Of a DNA stretch of 64,000 nucleotides, positions 1-8,053 are shown piece after piece. The notes below the pieces were generated by a model. The model was not told the origin of the DNA, did not search any database, and was given only the letters and a program-made list of their open reading frames with translations. A program made the translations under genes and the position numbers. The first letter of the stretch is position 1. Each line of letters starts with the position of its first letter. This DNA comes from Kribbella sp. VKM Ac-2569 (GTDB taxonomy: Bacteria > Actinomycetota > Actinomycetes > Propionibacteriales > Kribbellaceae), in the NCBI RefSeq assembly GCF_004216905.1, contig NZ_SGXJ01000007.1:186001-250000 (forward strand). Direction: 5' to 3'.

Positions 1-1
1 C

Positions 2-559
2 GTACTGCGCTGGTCGGAGGCCGCACTCGCCTTGCGGGAGCGGCTCGCGTTCTGCCATGCCCACCTCGGAGCCCCGTGGCCTGCGGTCGACGACGAGGCG
101 CTGCTGGCCGATCTCGACGAATGGCTGGGGACCGAGCTCGCCTCGGTGCGAGGCTCGCGCGACCTTGCCCACATCGACGTGGCTTCGGCGCTCCGGCGAC
201 TACTGCCGTGGCCTGCAGCAGCCCGGTTCGGCGAACTCGCACCGGAACGGCTCCAGGTCCCATCGGGCTCCGAGGTGCGACTCGCGTACGACGGTGTCGA
301 GCCACCGGTGCTCGCAGTGAAGCTGCAGGAGGTATTCGGCTGGACTGCCACTCCAGCCGTCGCGGACGGTCGTGTCCCAGTCGTTCTGCACCTCCTGTCG
401 CCCGCACGGCGCCCGGTCGCGATCACGAGCGACCTCGCGTCTTTCTGGAAGCAGGGCTATCCACAGGTCCGAGCTGACCTGCGAGCCCGCTACCCCCGCC
501 ATCCGTGGCCGGAAGATCCACTCACCGCCATCCCGACCAAGCGACTGAAACCTCGCTGA
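2..559 (+). CDS. hrpB: ATP-dependent helicase HrpB, C-terminal part (5' end outside the window)
   Basis: The frame is open from the left edge and stops at TGA 557-559, so only the last about 185 residues are present. Motifs such as RWSEAALALRERLAFCH, LLADLDEWLG and the tail SFWKQGYPQVRADLRARYPRHPWPEDP match the C-terminal domain of HrpB-type DEAH-box helicases. The conserved end YPxHxWPEDP is diagnostic and sits at the true C-terminus. Helicase motifs I-VI would lie upstream and cannot be checked. HrpB is a predicted RNA/DNA helicase whose physiological role in actinobacteria is poorly defined. The internal TTG at 32 is not the real start, because the frame continues upstream with HrpB-like sequence. 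Confidence 0.9.
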   Translation, partial: VLRWSEAALALRERLAFCHAHLGAPWPAVDDEALLADLDEWLGTELASVRGSRDLAHIDVASALRRLLPWPAAARFGELAPERLQVPSGSEVRLAYDGVEPPVLAVKLQEVFGWTATPAVADGRVPVVLHLLSPARRPVAITSDLASFWKQGYPQVRADLRARYPRHPWPEDPLTAIPTKRLKPR

Positions 560-571
560 CGTTGCCTGAAG

Positions 572-577
572 TAGCCT
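572..577 (+). promoter_or_regulatory. -10 hexamer TAGCCT, leaderless start of the 584 gene
   Basis: TAGCCT matches TAnnnT and lies 6 nt before the GTG at 584, so transcription would begin at or next to the start codon. No Shine-Dalgarno is visible. The same geometry recurs at many other genes here. Confidence 0.5.
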
Positions 578-583
578 GGGCGG

Positions 584-1150
584 GTGATAAGCAACCTGCA
601 ATCGGTGGACGAGAGGACGGCCCGGGAGTTGCGTGGCTTGGCACGCGTCCTGGTGCGGTCCGGGTACGCCGACCACGCGGCGATCACGGCCGCGTTGACC
701 GAGGCCGTCTCGGAGGATGCGCCGTCGATGGACGCGGCCGCTCTGGTGCCGCTGCTGATCGGCGAGGCGGTCATGGACCTCAACGAGGACGCCGCCGCCT
801 GGCCCGAGTCCACGGATCCGGACCGGTTGGACGCCGTACTCGCGGAATTCGAGCGTCTCGGCCTGGTGGTGGTCCGCTACACGTCGGACCACCACGCGGC
901 TCGGCAGGCGCTGGAGGCCGCCGACAGTCCGCAGGGGCTGGTGTTCTTCACCGACACCGACGTCTGGCACGCGGTCGACTTCGGCATGCTCGAGCTGAAG
1001 CTCTGGCACCCGGACACCGCGAACGTCGCACCGGGGGAGCCGCTGCTGGAGGACGTGCTCGCGCTGCTGCGCCAGAACGACCTGCCCGCGGTGTTCGACG
1101 AGGGCCGGATCGAGGTCACGGTCGACTGGCAACGGAGGGTGAACCTATGA
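584..1150 (+). CDS. hypothetical protein, DUF6891-like
   Basis: An acidic cytoplasmic protein of 188 residues with no signal peptide or membrane segment. It resembles actinobacterial proteins annotated DUF6891 (recognition from memory, moderate certainty); the biochemical role is unknown. Visible features are a helical N-terminal half rich in Ala, Glu and Asp and a C-terminal half with the segment VVVRYTSDHHAARQALEAA followed by an aromatic patch around DVWHAVDFG. The GTG at 584 is preceded by TAGCCT (572-577) exactly 6 nt upstream with no Shine-Dalgarno, suggesting a leaderless mRNA that starts independently of hrpB 24 bp upstream. Confidence 0.6.
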   Translation: MISNLQSVDERTARELRGLARVLVRSGYADHAAITAALTEAVSEDAPSMDAAALVPLLIGEAVMDLNEDAAAWPESTDPDRLDAVLAEFERLGLVVVRYTSDHHAARQALEAADSPQGLVFFTDTDVWHAVDFGMLELKLWHPDTANVAPGEPLLEDVLALLRQNDLPAVFDEGRIEVTVDWQRRVNL

Positions 1151-1265
1151 CTCTACCGATGCCACGCCTCCGGCGCGGCGGGTCATGGGGCTGGTGCTCC
1201 CGGTCTTCCCTCGTCGCTCCGGTCGCTTCGCTCCCTCCGCTCCTCAGTCCAGACCGGGAGGCCCC

Positions 1266-1859
1266 ATGACCGGCATCGGCGTTTTCGCACTGCAGGGGAA
1301 CGTCCGCGAGCACCTGGCGATGCTGGCGGAGGTCGGCGTCGAGGGTCTCGCCGTACGACGTCCGTCCGAGCTGGAGCAGGTCGACGCGATGGTCCTGCCG
1401 GGTGGTGAGTCGACCACGATGTACAAGCTGGCGCGGTCGTTCGAGTTGTTCGAGCCGCTGCAGAAGCGGATCGCGGACGGGATGCCGGTGTTCGGGACCT
1501 GCGCCGGGATGATCATGCTGGCGAACGAGATCACCGGCGGGACCGCGGACCAGGAGACGCTCGGCGGGCTCGACGTGACCGTCCGGCGGAACGCGTTCGG
1601 GCGGCAGGTCGACTCGTTCGAGGCGGACCTCGAGTTTGCCGCTTTCGACACGCCGTACCACGCCGTGTTCATCCGGGCACCGTGGGTGGAGCGCGTCGGG
1701 AGGGACGTGGAGGTACTCTCGACGGTGAGGTCGGGCCCCGCCGCGGGTAGGATCGTCGCGGTTCGCCACGACCGGCTGCTGGCCACGTCGTTCCATCCGG
1801 AGATGACCGGGGACGCCAGGCTGCACGGCTACTTCGCCGAGTTGGTCCGCGGCCTCTGA
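1266..1859 (+). CDS. pdxT: pyridoxal 5'-phosphate synthase glutaminase subunit PdxT
   Basis: PdxT hydrolyses glutamine and channels ammonia to PdxS, which makes pyridoxal 5'-phosphate from ribose 5-phosphate and glyceraldehyde 3-phosphate. The 197-residue length is normal for the family. The class I glutamine amidotransferase triad is visible: Cys79 in FGTCAGM and His177/Glu179 in FHPEM; the PGGEST loop (45-50) is also family-typical. The ATG at 1266 has a good Shine-Dalgarno (GGGAGG) about 5 nt upstream. No pdxS is next to it in this window; a DUF6891-like gene precedes it after a 115-bp gap, and yebC follows after 33 bp. The pdxT-yebC-ruvC order is classic for actinobacteria, but here ruvC is displaced by about 17 kb. 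Confidence 0.96.
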   Translation: MTGIGVFALQGNVREHLAMLAEVGVEGLAVRRPSELEQVDAMVLPGGESTTMYKLARSFELFEPLQKRIADGMPVFGTCAGMIMLANEITGGTADQETLGGLDVTVRRNAFGRQVDSFEADLEFAAFDTPYHAVFIRAPWVERVGRDVEVLSTVRSGPAAGRIVAVRHDRLLATSFHPEMTGDARLHGYFAELVRGL

Positions 1860-1892
1860 GACGTTGCAAGCGGTAGAAGGGTTGGGTTCGCC

Positions 1893-2654
1893 ATGTCAGG
1901 CCACTCCAAGTGGGCCACCACGAAGCACAAGAAGGCCGTCATCGACGCGAGGCGCGGCAAGCTCTTCGCGAAGCTGATCAAGAACATCGAGGTGGCCGCC
2001 CGGATGGGCGGTGGCGACCCTGGCGGGAACCCGACGCTGTACGACGCCATCCAGAAGGCGAAGAAGACCTCGGTCCCGAACGACAACATCGACCGCGCGA
2101 TCAAGCGCGGCTCGGGTGCCGAGGCGGGCGGCGCGGAGTACCAGACGATCATGTACGAGGGCTACGGCCCGAACGGCGTGGCGATGCTGGTCGAGTGCCT
2201 CACCGACAACCGGAACCGGGCCGCCGCGGACGTCCGTACGGCGATGACACGCAACGGCGGATCGCTCGCCGACCCGAACTCGGTCGCGTACATGTTCAAC
2301 CGCAAGGGCGTCATCGTCGTCGCCAAGGACCAGGACGGCAAGTCGCTGTCCGAGGACGACGTGATGGAGGCCGTGCTCGAGGCCGGCGCCGACGAGGTCA
2401 ACGACCTCGGCGAGTCCTGGGAGGTCGTCACCGAGGCCACCGACATGGTCGCGGCCCGGACCGCACTGCAGGACGCCGGCATCGACTACGACTCCGCCGA
2501 TGTCCAGTTCGTCCCGTCGATGACGGTCGAGTTGGACGCCGAGGGCGCCGGCAAGATCTTCCGCCTGATCGACGCCCTCGAGGACAGCGACGACGTCCAG
2601 AACGTCTACGCGAACTTCGACGTGTCCGACGAAATCATGGCCGAGGTCGGCTGA
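1893..2654 (+). CDS. yebC: YebC/PmpR family protein (TACO1-type)
   Basis: The protein has 253 residues, a normal length, and begins with the family signature MSGHSKWATTKHKKAVIDARRG. The segment RMGGGDPGGNPTLYDAIQKAKK and the central NRxRAAADVR are also typical. YebC proteins were annotated as transcription regulators; one branch is now linked to translation elongation at difficult proline-containing stretches, so the regulator label is uncertain. The gene lies directly after pdxT and is closed by a strong hairpin at 2661-2683. It is cytoplasmic with no membrane segments. Confidence 0.95.
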   Translation: MSGHSKWATTKHKKAVIDARRGKLFAKLIKNIEVAARMGGGDPGGNPTLYDAIQKAKKTSVPNDNIDRAIKRGSGAEAGGAEYQTIMYEGYGPNGVAMLVECLTDNRNRAAADVRTAMTRNGGSLADPNSVAYMFNRKGVIVVAKDQDGKSLSEDDVMEAVLEAGADEVNDLGESWEVVTEATDMVAARTALQDAGIDYDSADVQFVPSMTVELDAEGAGKIFRLIDALEDSDDVQNVYANFDVSDEIMAEVG

Positions 2655-2660
2655 AGCCTA

Positions 2661-2686
2661 GGGGCCGCGGTGACCGCGGCCCCTTT
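2661..2686 (+). terminator. intrinsic-type terminator after yebC
   Basis: A perfect 10-bp GC-only stem (ggggccgcgg / ccgcggcccc) with a 3-nt loop is followed by TTT, starting 7 nt after the yebC stop codon. The U-run is short, as is usual in high-GC actinobacteria. Confidence 0.8.
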
Positions 2687-2772
2687 GCCCGGACTGAAGT
2701 GTGTCAGATTATTGACGAGCGTCAGAGAGAATGGCACGATTCGAGGCACCCTGAGCCTTGAAGGAGCGCGCC

Positions 2773-3489
2773 ATGGCTGGAACGTTCGTGTTGATCACCG
2801 GTGCCTGGCATGGCGGGTGGGCCTGGCGGCCCGTCGCCGAGCAGCTGCGGTCCGCGGGTCATCAGGTGCTGACTCCGACCCTGCCCGGACTGCAGGACGG
2901 TGCGGACCCGACGCCGTACACGCTGACCGATGTCGTCGACTCGGTCGTCGAGTTGGTCGACGGCGAGGACCTGCGGGACGTCACGCTGGTCGGGCACAGC
3001 TGGGGCGGTTACGTGATCGCCGGCGCCGCGCCGAGGCTCGCGGGGCGGCTGCGGAAGCTGGTGTTCTGGAGCGCGTTCGTCCCGGCCGAGGGCCGCAGCC
3101 TGTACGACGAGGTGCCGCCGAACTATCAGGCCCTGTTCGACGGACAGGCGCAGGCGTCCGGGAACAACTCGGTCGCGATGCCGTTCGAGGTGTGGCAGCT
3201 GGCGTTCATGCCGGACGCGTCCGAGGACGTGCAACGCGTCGTACACAGCCTGCTCGTGCCGCAGCCCATGCAGTACTTCACCGAGACCGTCGCACCGCTG
3301 GATCTCGACACCCTCGGCGTACCGGTCGCCTACCTGCTCGGCGAGGACGACGTCGCCCTTCCGCCCGGCGAATACGGCTGGAACCGATTCGCCGAGCGGC
3401 TCGGCGTCGCCCCCGTCCCGACCCCCGGCAGCCACGAAGCCTGCTTCACCCGTCCGGTCGAACTGGCCGAGGCCCTGCTGAAGATCTAG
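2773..3489 (+). CDS. alpha/beta-hydrolase fold protein
   Basis: A 238-residue cytoplasmic alpha/beta hydrolase of the esterase EstC/salicylate-esterase-like type. The oxyanion-hole region is LITGAWHGGWAW near the N-terminus and the nucleophile elbow is GHSWGG (Ser near residue 75). A C-terminal catalytic His is likely in PGSHEACFTRP, with the acid in LLGEDDVALP. The substrate cannot be told from sequence. The ATG at 2773 is preferred because AAGGAG lies just upstream; a TTG at 2758 would swallow that site. TTGACG at 2712-2717 could be a -35 element with CACGAT at 2735-2740, but the match is weak. The gene ends exactly where the convergent lipoprotein gene ends. Confidence 0.85.
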   Translation: MAGTFVLITGAWHGGWAWRPVAEQLRSAGHQVLTPTLPGLQDGADPTPYTLTDVVDSVVELVDGEDLRDVTLVGHSWGGYVIAGAAPRLAGRLRKLVFWSAFVPAEGRSLYDEVPPNYQALFDGQAQASGNNSVAMPFEVWQLAFMPDASEDVQRVVHSLLVPQPMQYFTETVAPLDLDTLGVPVAYLLGEDDVALPPGEYGWNRFAERLGVAPVPTPGSHEACFTRPVELAEALLKI

Positions 3490-4281
3490 CTACATTCCGA
3501 GGGCTTTTCCGTCGATCACCTGGGCGGCCGGAGGGGCCTTCGGCGGTGTGACCTGGTTGTACTCGGTGAACGTCAGCGCGTCGGTGCCGGACGACTCGAG
3601 GCGGATCGGGCGTGCGGTGGCGGTGTCGACCCACAGGGTGCCGTCGGTGTCGCGGAGACCGATCGCGGTGACACCGTCGACGGTCCGCGGCGCGGTCTTG
3701 CGGAGCGTGCCGGTCGGCTCGAACAGCGTGTCGAAGAACTTCGGCTTGCTGGCGAACGCCGCGAGCTCACCGAGGTCCTTGTCGGTCAGCGACGTCTTGA
3801 TCCAGCGGCCCCCGACCAGCCCGATCACGGCGTCCGCGTCGGCCTTGTCCTTGATCTGGGCGCGCCAGAACTTGTCACTGATCTTCAGGTACGCCGTCTT
3901 GTCCAGGACGATCAGCGAGAACGCGGCCCCGTTGATGCTCATCGTGCCCTGACCGCCGGCCTTGCTGAGCCGGATGTCCAGCACGATCTTGTCGCCGTCG
4001 TCGGACATCGCGCCCTTCATCCGCACACTGGTCGCGGCCTTCGCGGCGGCCTGGGCCTTGGCGAGGATCTTCGCCGAGGACAGTCCGGCGATCGTGCTTG
4101 CCGGCGTACTGGTAGACGGCTTCGTGGGCGTCGCCACCGGCGACGGCGTGACGGACGTTGCGGTAGGTGTCGGTGTGGTTCCGATCGCGTCGCTGGTTGC
4201 CGGGTCGGATCCCTGGCAACCAGCGACGAGTACAACCAGCACGCCCACCATCGCGCAGGCCGCCGTACGACGTGTCAGCAT
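3490..4281 (-). CDS. putative lipoprotein, LppX/LprG-like fold suspected
   Basis: A 263-residue exported protein. Its N-terminus MLTRRTAACAM is followed by a hydrophobic stretch and the lipobox VAGC, so it should be lipid-anchored on the outer face of the membrane. A Thr/Pro/Ser-rich linker follows, then a 190-residue domain rich in beta strands with ATSVRMKGAM, TAYLKISDKFW and GTLWVDTATARPIRLE. This pattern recalls LolA/LppX/LprG-type lipid-binding lipoproteins, but the assignment is an inference. The ATG at 4281 has GGAGGGGGA upstream. Its stop codon abuts that of the convergent hydrolase with no gap. It may be a separate unit rather than part of the pectin operon, because an AT-rich TATATC (4311-4316) precedes it. 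Confidence 0.7.
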   Translation of the reverse strand: MLTRRTAACAMVGVLVVLVAGCQGSDPATSDAIGTTPTPTATSVTPSPVATPTKPSTSTPASTIAGLSSAKILAKAQAAAKAATSVRMKGAMSDDGDKIVLDIRLSKAGGQGTMSINGAAFSLIVLDKTAYLKISDKFWRAQIKDKADADAVIGLVGGRWIKTSLTDKDLGELAAFASKPKFFDTLFEPTGTLRKTAPRTVDGVTAIGLRDTDGTLWVDTATARPIRLESSGTDALTFTEYNQVTPPKAPPAAQVIDGKALGM

Positions 4282-4310
4282 TTGCTCCCCCTCCCGCACT
4301 CCCCAGTGCA

Positions 4311-4316
4311 GATATA
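4311..4316 (-). promoter_or_regulatory. candidate -10 box TATATC for the 3490-4281 lipoprotein gene
   Basis: On the minus strand TATATC lies about 30 nt before the ATG at 4281, in the only AT-rich patch of the 69-bp gap. No clear -35 partner is seen 17 bp further upstream. Confidence 0.35.
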
Positions 4317-4350
4317 TGGAGAGATGCCGACACAGCCCGAAAAGTTGCCA

Positions 4351-5349
4351 TCAGTTCCAGTAGCGGTCGTCGATCAGGTTCAACGCGGCGAGATCGGTCG
4401 CGACGAGATCGGCGTAGACGGTGGCGCCGTACTCGGACGTGTGGGTGTCGTCGCGCTTCTCCCGGGTCAGATACAGCGCCTTGGCGGCCTCCGGTCCGAG
4501 GGCTTCGACGACCGCCTGCGTACGGGCCGTGAGATCGACGAGGGCGACGTGCTCGGCCGCAGCGACTGAGCGCATCTCTGCCGGTAGGTCGACACCCAAA
4601 CCGTTGACGATCAGACCGGTCGAGTTGAGCTTCGTCCCGGTGAACCATCTCCGCACGATCGGCGTGACCAGGACCGGAGTCGCACCGGTCGAGCGGATGC
4701 CGGCGACGATCTCGCTGAGATTGGCCCGGTACTGCGCGGCCGTCGTCTGCTTGTCATTGTGGCCGAACTGCACGAGTACGACGTCCTGCGGCCGGAGCTG
4801 TGGTTGCAGCGCGGCCCACATCGCCGGCTCGGCCAGGAACGACACCGTGCTCTCACCCGATCCGGAATGGTTCGTCACCGACAACCCCTGACCGAAGCGG
4901 CTGGGCAGTCGCTGGCCCCAGCCCGTGTACGGCGGTGTCTCCTGGTCGGTGACTGTCGAGTCGCTCACCAGGAACAGCCGTCGCGTGCTGACCGGCGCCG
5001 GGGTCACCACGACGTTCGACGGAGCCGCCCCGGAGAAGCGCAGCGTGAGGCCCGGCGTACCTGGTCCACCGAAGCCGTTCTGCTGCCCCTCCGGCTCCCG
5101 CACATTGACGGTGAAGTGCAGCACCGGAGCCGAGCTCCCTGACACCATCAACCGCCGCGCCTCCGCGAGTACCTCCACAGGTTTCCGCTCGCGGCCCAGG
5201 ACCACCTTCACGTTGTAGTCGCCGGGAGGGACGTCGTACGTGCAAGTGACAGGCGCCTCGCCGGTGCACTCCGACGGGGCCTCTGCCGCGGCCGTCATTG
5301 GTTGGGCGCCGAGAGCCAGCACGACCCCAGCGGTGAGCAAACGCAGCAT
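4351..5349 (-). CDS. secreted rhamnogalacturonan acetylesterase-like SGNH hydrolase (CE12 type)
   Basis: A 332-residue exported esterase predicted to remove acetyl groups from the galacturonic acid of rhamnogalacturonan. A signal peptide (1 to about 22, ending TAAAEA) is followed by a beta-rich accessory segment to about residue 120. The SGNH core then shows VSDST (Ser131 nucleophile), Gly in NHSGSGES (about 161-168), GHND (Asn198) and the C-terminal DDTH pair (Asp301, His303). This set matches CE12 enzymes such as B. subtilis YesT. It is the last gene of the pectin cluster; the upstream lyase stop at 5360 is 10 bp away and its context supplies the GAGG ribosome site. ATG 5349 is preferred over GTG 5358. 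Confidence 0.88.
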   Translation of the reverse strand: MLRLLTAGVVLALGAQPMTAAAEAPSECTGEAPVTCTYDVPPGDYNVKVVLGRERKPVEVLAEARRLMVSGSSAPVLHFTVNVREPEGQQNGFGGPGTPGLTLRFSGAAPSNVVVTPAPVSTRRLFLVSDSTVTDQETPPYTGWGQRLPSRFGQGLSVTNHSGSGESTVSFLAEPAMWAALQPQLRPQDVVLVQFGHNDKQTTAAQYRANLSEIVAGIRSTGATPVLVTPIVRRWFTGTKLNSTGLIVNGLGVDLPAEMRSVAAAEHVALVDLTARTQAVVEALGPEAAKALYLTREKRDDTHTSEYGATVYADLVATDLAALNLIDDRYWN

Positions 5350-5359
5350 GGCAGCCACC

Positions 5360-8053
5360 TCACGGGTTCACGATCTGGTCGCCGACCAGGGCGAGGGTCT
5401 GGATGGCGGCCAGGCCGTACAACGCCGTCGTGTTGGTGGAAACCCACTTGGCGGCCTGTGTCTTGTTGAGCGTCGACTCCACGTCCTCGGCGGTCCACGG
5501 GAGGTTCGGCGCGTAGCCGTCGCCCTTGTAGAACTCCGACCAGGCACGGGCGGCCAGGTCGTCGCGGTTCAGCCGGACCGAGGCGTACGCCGTGAGTCGC
5601 GCATGCCCCTGCCGCAGGATGAGGTTGCCGAAGTACGCCCCGCATTCAGCTGTCTGCTCTGCACGGGTCGCGTTGAACAGCCGGCAGTACTGCAGCCACG
5701 CGGCCTCGAACGCAGGCATCTCCACCAGGTCGATCAGCTCGGCGCAGATCTCCACCTCGCCGAACATGGCGCTCAGATGGGACACACTGACGGTCTTCTC
5801 GGCCACAGGTGCGAAGCGACCCGTGTCGAGGTCGTAGAGCCCGCTGCCGGTGACGAACCCGTTCGGCATCGCCCCGATCGTCTCCATCGTCCCAAGCAGC
5901 TTGGCCTTGGCGACAGCAGCCTTAGGCCCTTGCCGCTCCCACTCGGTCAGCCAGGCAGCAGCCAGACCACTCCAGTCTGTACCGAGGCCGATAGACAGTG
6001 CATGCGGGTCAGGTGTGTACGGCTCGGTCCTGATCTTCCGCAGCGGGTCCAGCACCAGGAACGTCTTGTCCGAGTCCACCAGCTCCGACAGCAGGTCGCC
6101 AGTACGCTCGTCAGCCGTCAGGTAGTAGTAGAACCGCCGGTACGCCGCCGTACTGATCCGCTGCTGCTTCGCACTGTCCGCCCAGTGCTGTACGCCGTGC
6201 CGCGTACCCAGGCCGGCCCACTGACCCAGGTGGTAGACGTCGACCTCACCGGTGTGCCGCGTCATCGCCTCTGCGAACCGGAAGATGTCGGCACGCCCTG
6301 ACCGCAGGAACGCGTACCAGAGCCACAGGTCCGGTGACAGCTCCGAGTTGTCCCACGCGTACCCGCCCACGTCGTACCGCCACACCAGCCGGTCCTCGTC
6401 GAACGTGTGCATGATGTCGCCGTAGTCCCAGAACCCGTACCAGTGCCGCGACTCGACCTGCCCGCGGTAGTAGTCGAACAGGAAGTCCAGGTGGTCCTCG
6501 ATCGCCTTCTTCGCCGGCACGGACCGGTCCACCGGGCTGAACAGCCCACCGAACACCCGGGAGCTCACCAGTTGGTCCACCGGGTTGATGAGCTGCGGCG
6601 GCGTCCGCACCTGGTCGGCCAGGTCACCCAGCCGCGCAGCCGACGGCGTCGCCTCCAGCGCCCAGAACGTCAGCTCAGACGTCCGGGCGATGCCGTACGG
6701 CGTACCGAACGCGGGCTCGTAGTCCTCGTAGGTGATGTTGAGGCCCTCGAGCTGCTCCGGGTAGGTGTCCTGGCCCATGCCGTCGTGGTAGAACCGCGTG
6801 TCCATCGCACCGGCGGCCGGCGACCACAGCCACACGGTCACCTCGGCTTCCTCGGTCGCTGCCTTCCGGACGTCCAGCTGCGTCGGGTGCCGCTGCCAGA
6901 AGTCCCTTAATCCGAAGGCGAATCCGCCGCTCACGCCACCGACGTACCCGAGGCCGGAGGCGCGTTTGCCCTGGTCGACCGAGACCCAGCCGTACCCCTT
7001 CGCGGTCCGCTTCCTCACCGTGAAACCGTCAGCGGTCAACTGGCTCAGCGAGTAGTCGCCCCACTCGGGGATGTACTGCAGCCGCGTCGTGACCCGCTGG
7101 TCCCACGTCGCCGGATCGGGCAGCTTCGTCCCGGCGATCTGCGCGGCCCGTACGACGGCGCCCGGATCCCGCCGCAGACCGGTGATGCCCTTCACGGCCT
7201 CGGACACCATCCCGTGCCCCTCGCCGACGAACCGGACGTGCCGGTCGTACGCCGCATCGCGCATCGGCACCGAGAAGCGCACGCCGAGCCCGGCGATGTA
7301 GTCCTTCTGCCCGTCGCGGTCGTAGACGAACGTGTGCACCATTCGCACGTTCTCCGCACCGGCCACGAAGTACAGCCGGACCGAGAACGGCAACCAGGTC
7401 AGGCCCTTGCGTGACTTGTGCCGGCCCTCGATCCGTACGACGGCGCGCACCGGCCCGGACTGCTCCACGGTGACTTTCTGGATGTCACTCTCGTACTGCT
7501 CCCGGACCGCACCGCCGTCCTCGTCGTCCGCGATCTTGTCCTGCTTCAGGTTGATCAGCTGACCCTTGCGCGCGATCAGCACGTCACCACGCCAGATGTG
7601 GCTGATCAGCTCGGTCCCGCTCTTCCGGATCCGCGCCTTGATCACGCCGGTGTCGACGTCGACGTACAGCTTCTCGTTCTGCACGGTGACGGGATGCGCC
7701 GGCGCGGTCGCCGTACCCGGGCCGAGCGTGTACGACTCAGCAGGTGCGTCCACTGCGATCGCGTGCGCACTCCACTTGAGCGAGCCGTCCGGCCAGTACG
7801 CGGTCGGCCAGCTCTGCAGTGGTACGTCGGCGCCGTCCGCGGACTTGAGTGCGAACGACTGGTTCGCTGGTACGGCGCCCTTCGGCCAGGGCGTACCCCA
7901 CGTCGTCACCGCTGCCGTCGTCGGCTTGCCTTCGAGCCAAGTGAGCTTCACTTCCTGCACCTCCGCGGCAGTTGCAGGTTGGATGTTGTCCAGCAAGGAG
8001 ACCGCGGGCACTGCGGCCATACCTGCTAGGACTGTGCGTCTTGAGACCTCCAT
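5360..8053 (-). CDS. Tat-exported exo-rhamnogalacturonan lyase-like protein (PL26, PcRGLX/YetA type)
   Basis: An 897-residue protein with the twin-arginine signal SRRTVLAGMAAVPAVSLL (residues 4-21), so it should be exported folded. The body is collinear with the next gene upstream (8026-10572): shared blocks include WPDGSLKWSAHAI, LPFSVRLYF, GGVSGGFAFGLRDFW, LEGLNITYEDYEPAFG, HWYGFWDYGDIMHT, YAWDNSELSPDLWLWY and RRFYYYLTADERTGDL. These match the PcRGLX/YetA family (PL26), exo-acting lyases that release unsaturated galacturonosyl-rhamnose from rhamnogalacturonan I. It overlaps the end of the upstream lyase by 28 bp, so the two are co-translated. The ATG at 8053 has GAGGTGG upstream. Exact specificity is inferred. 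Confidence 0.87.
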   Translation of the reverse strand: MEVSRRTVLAGMAAVPAVSLLDNIQPATAAEVQEVKLTWLEGKPTTAAVTTWGTPWPKGAVPANQSFALKSADGADVPLQSWPTAYWPDGSLKWSAHAIAVDAPAESYTLGPGTATAPAHPVTVQNEKLYVDVDTGVIKARIRKSGTELISHIWRGDVLIARKGQLINLKQDKIADDEDGGAVREQYESDIQKVTVEQSGPVRAVVRIEGRHKSRKGLTWLPFSVRLYFVAGAENVRMVHTFVYDRDGQKDYIAGLGVRFSVPMRDAAYDRHVRFVGEGHGMVSEAVKGITGLRRDPGAVVRAAQIAGTKLPDPATWDQRVTTRLQYIPEWGDYSLSQLTADGFTVRKRTAKGYGWVSVDQGKRASGLGYVGGVSGGFAFGLRDFWQRHPTQLDVRKAATEEAEVTVWLWSPAAGAMDTRFYHDGMGQDTYPEQLEGLNITYEDYEPAFGTPYGIARTSELTFWALEATPSAARLGDLADQVRTPPQLINPVDQLVSSRVFGGLFSPVDRSVPAKKAIEDHLDFLFDYYRGQVESRHWYGFWDYGDIMHTFDEDRLVWRYDVGGYAWDNSELSPDLWLWYAFLRSGRADIFRFAEAMTRHTGEVDVYHLGQWAGLGTRHGVQHWADSAKQQRISTAAYRRFYYYLTADERTGDLLSELVDSDKTFLVLDPLRKIRTEPYTPDPHALSIGLGTDWSGLAAAWLTEWERQGPKAAVAKAKLLGTMETIGAMPNGFVTGSGLYDLDTGRFAPVAEKTVSVSHLSAMFGEVEICAELIDLVEMPAFEAAWLQYCRLFNATRAEQTAECGAYFGNLILRQGHARLTAYASVRLNRDDLAARAWSEFYKGDGYAPNLPWTAEDVESTLNKTQAAKWVSTNTTALYGLAAIQTLALVGDQIVNP

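Noticed and set aside
1196..1255. CG-rich short repeats before pdxT (ctcgtcgctccggtcgcttcgctccctccgctc pattern) as an element
   Set aside because: The units are short and irregular; nothing beyond base composition is supported.
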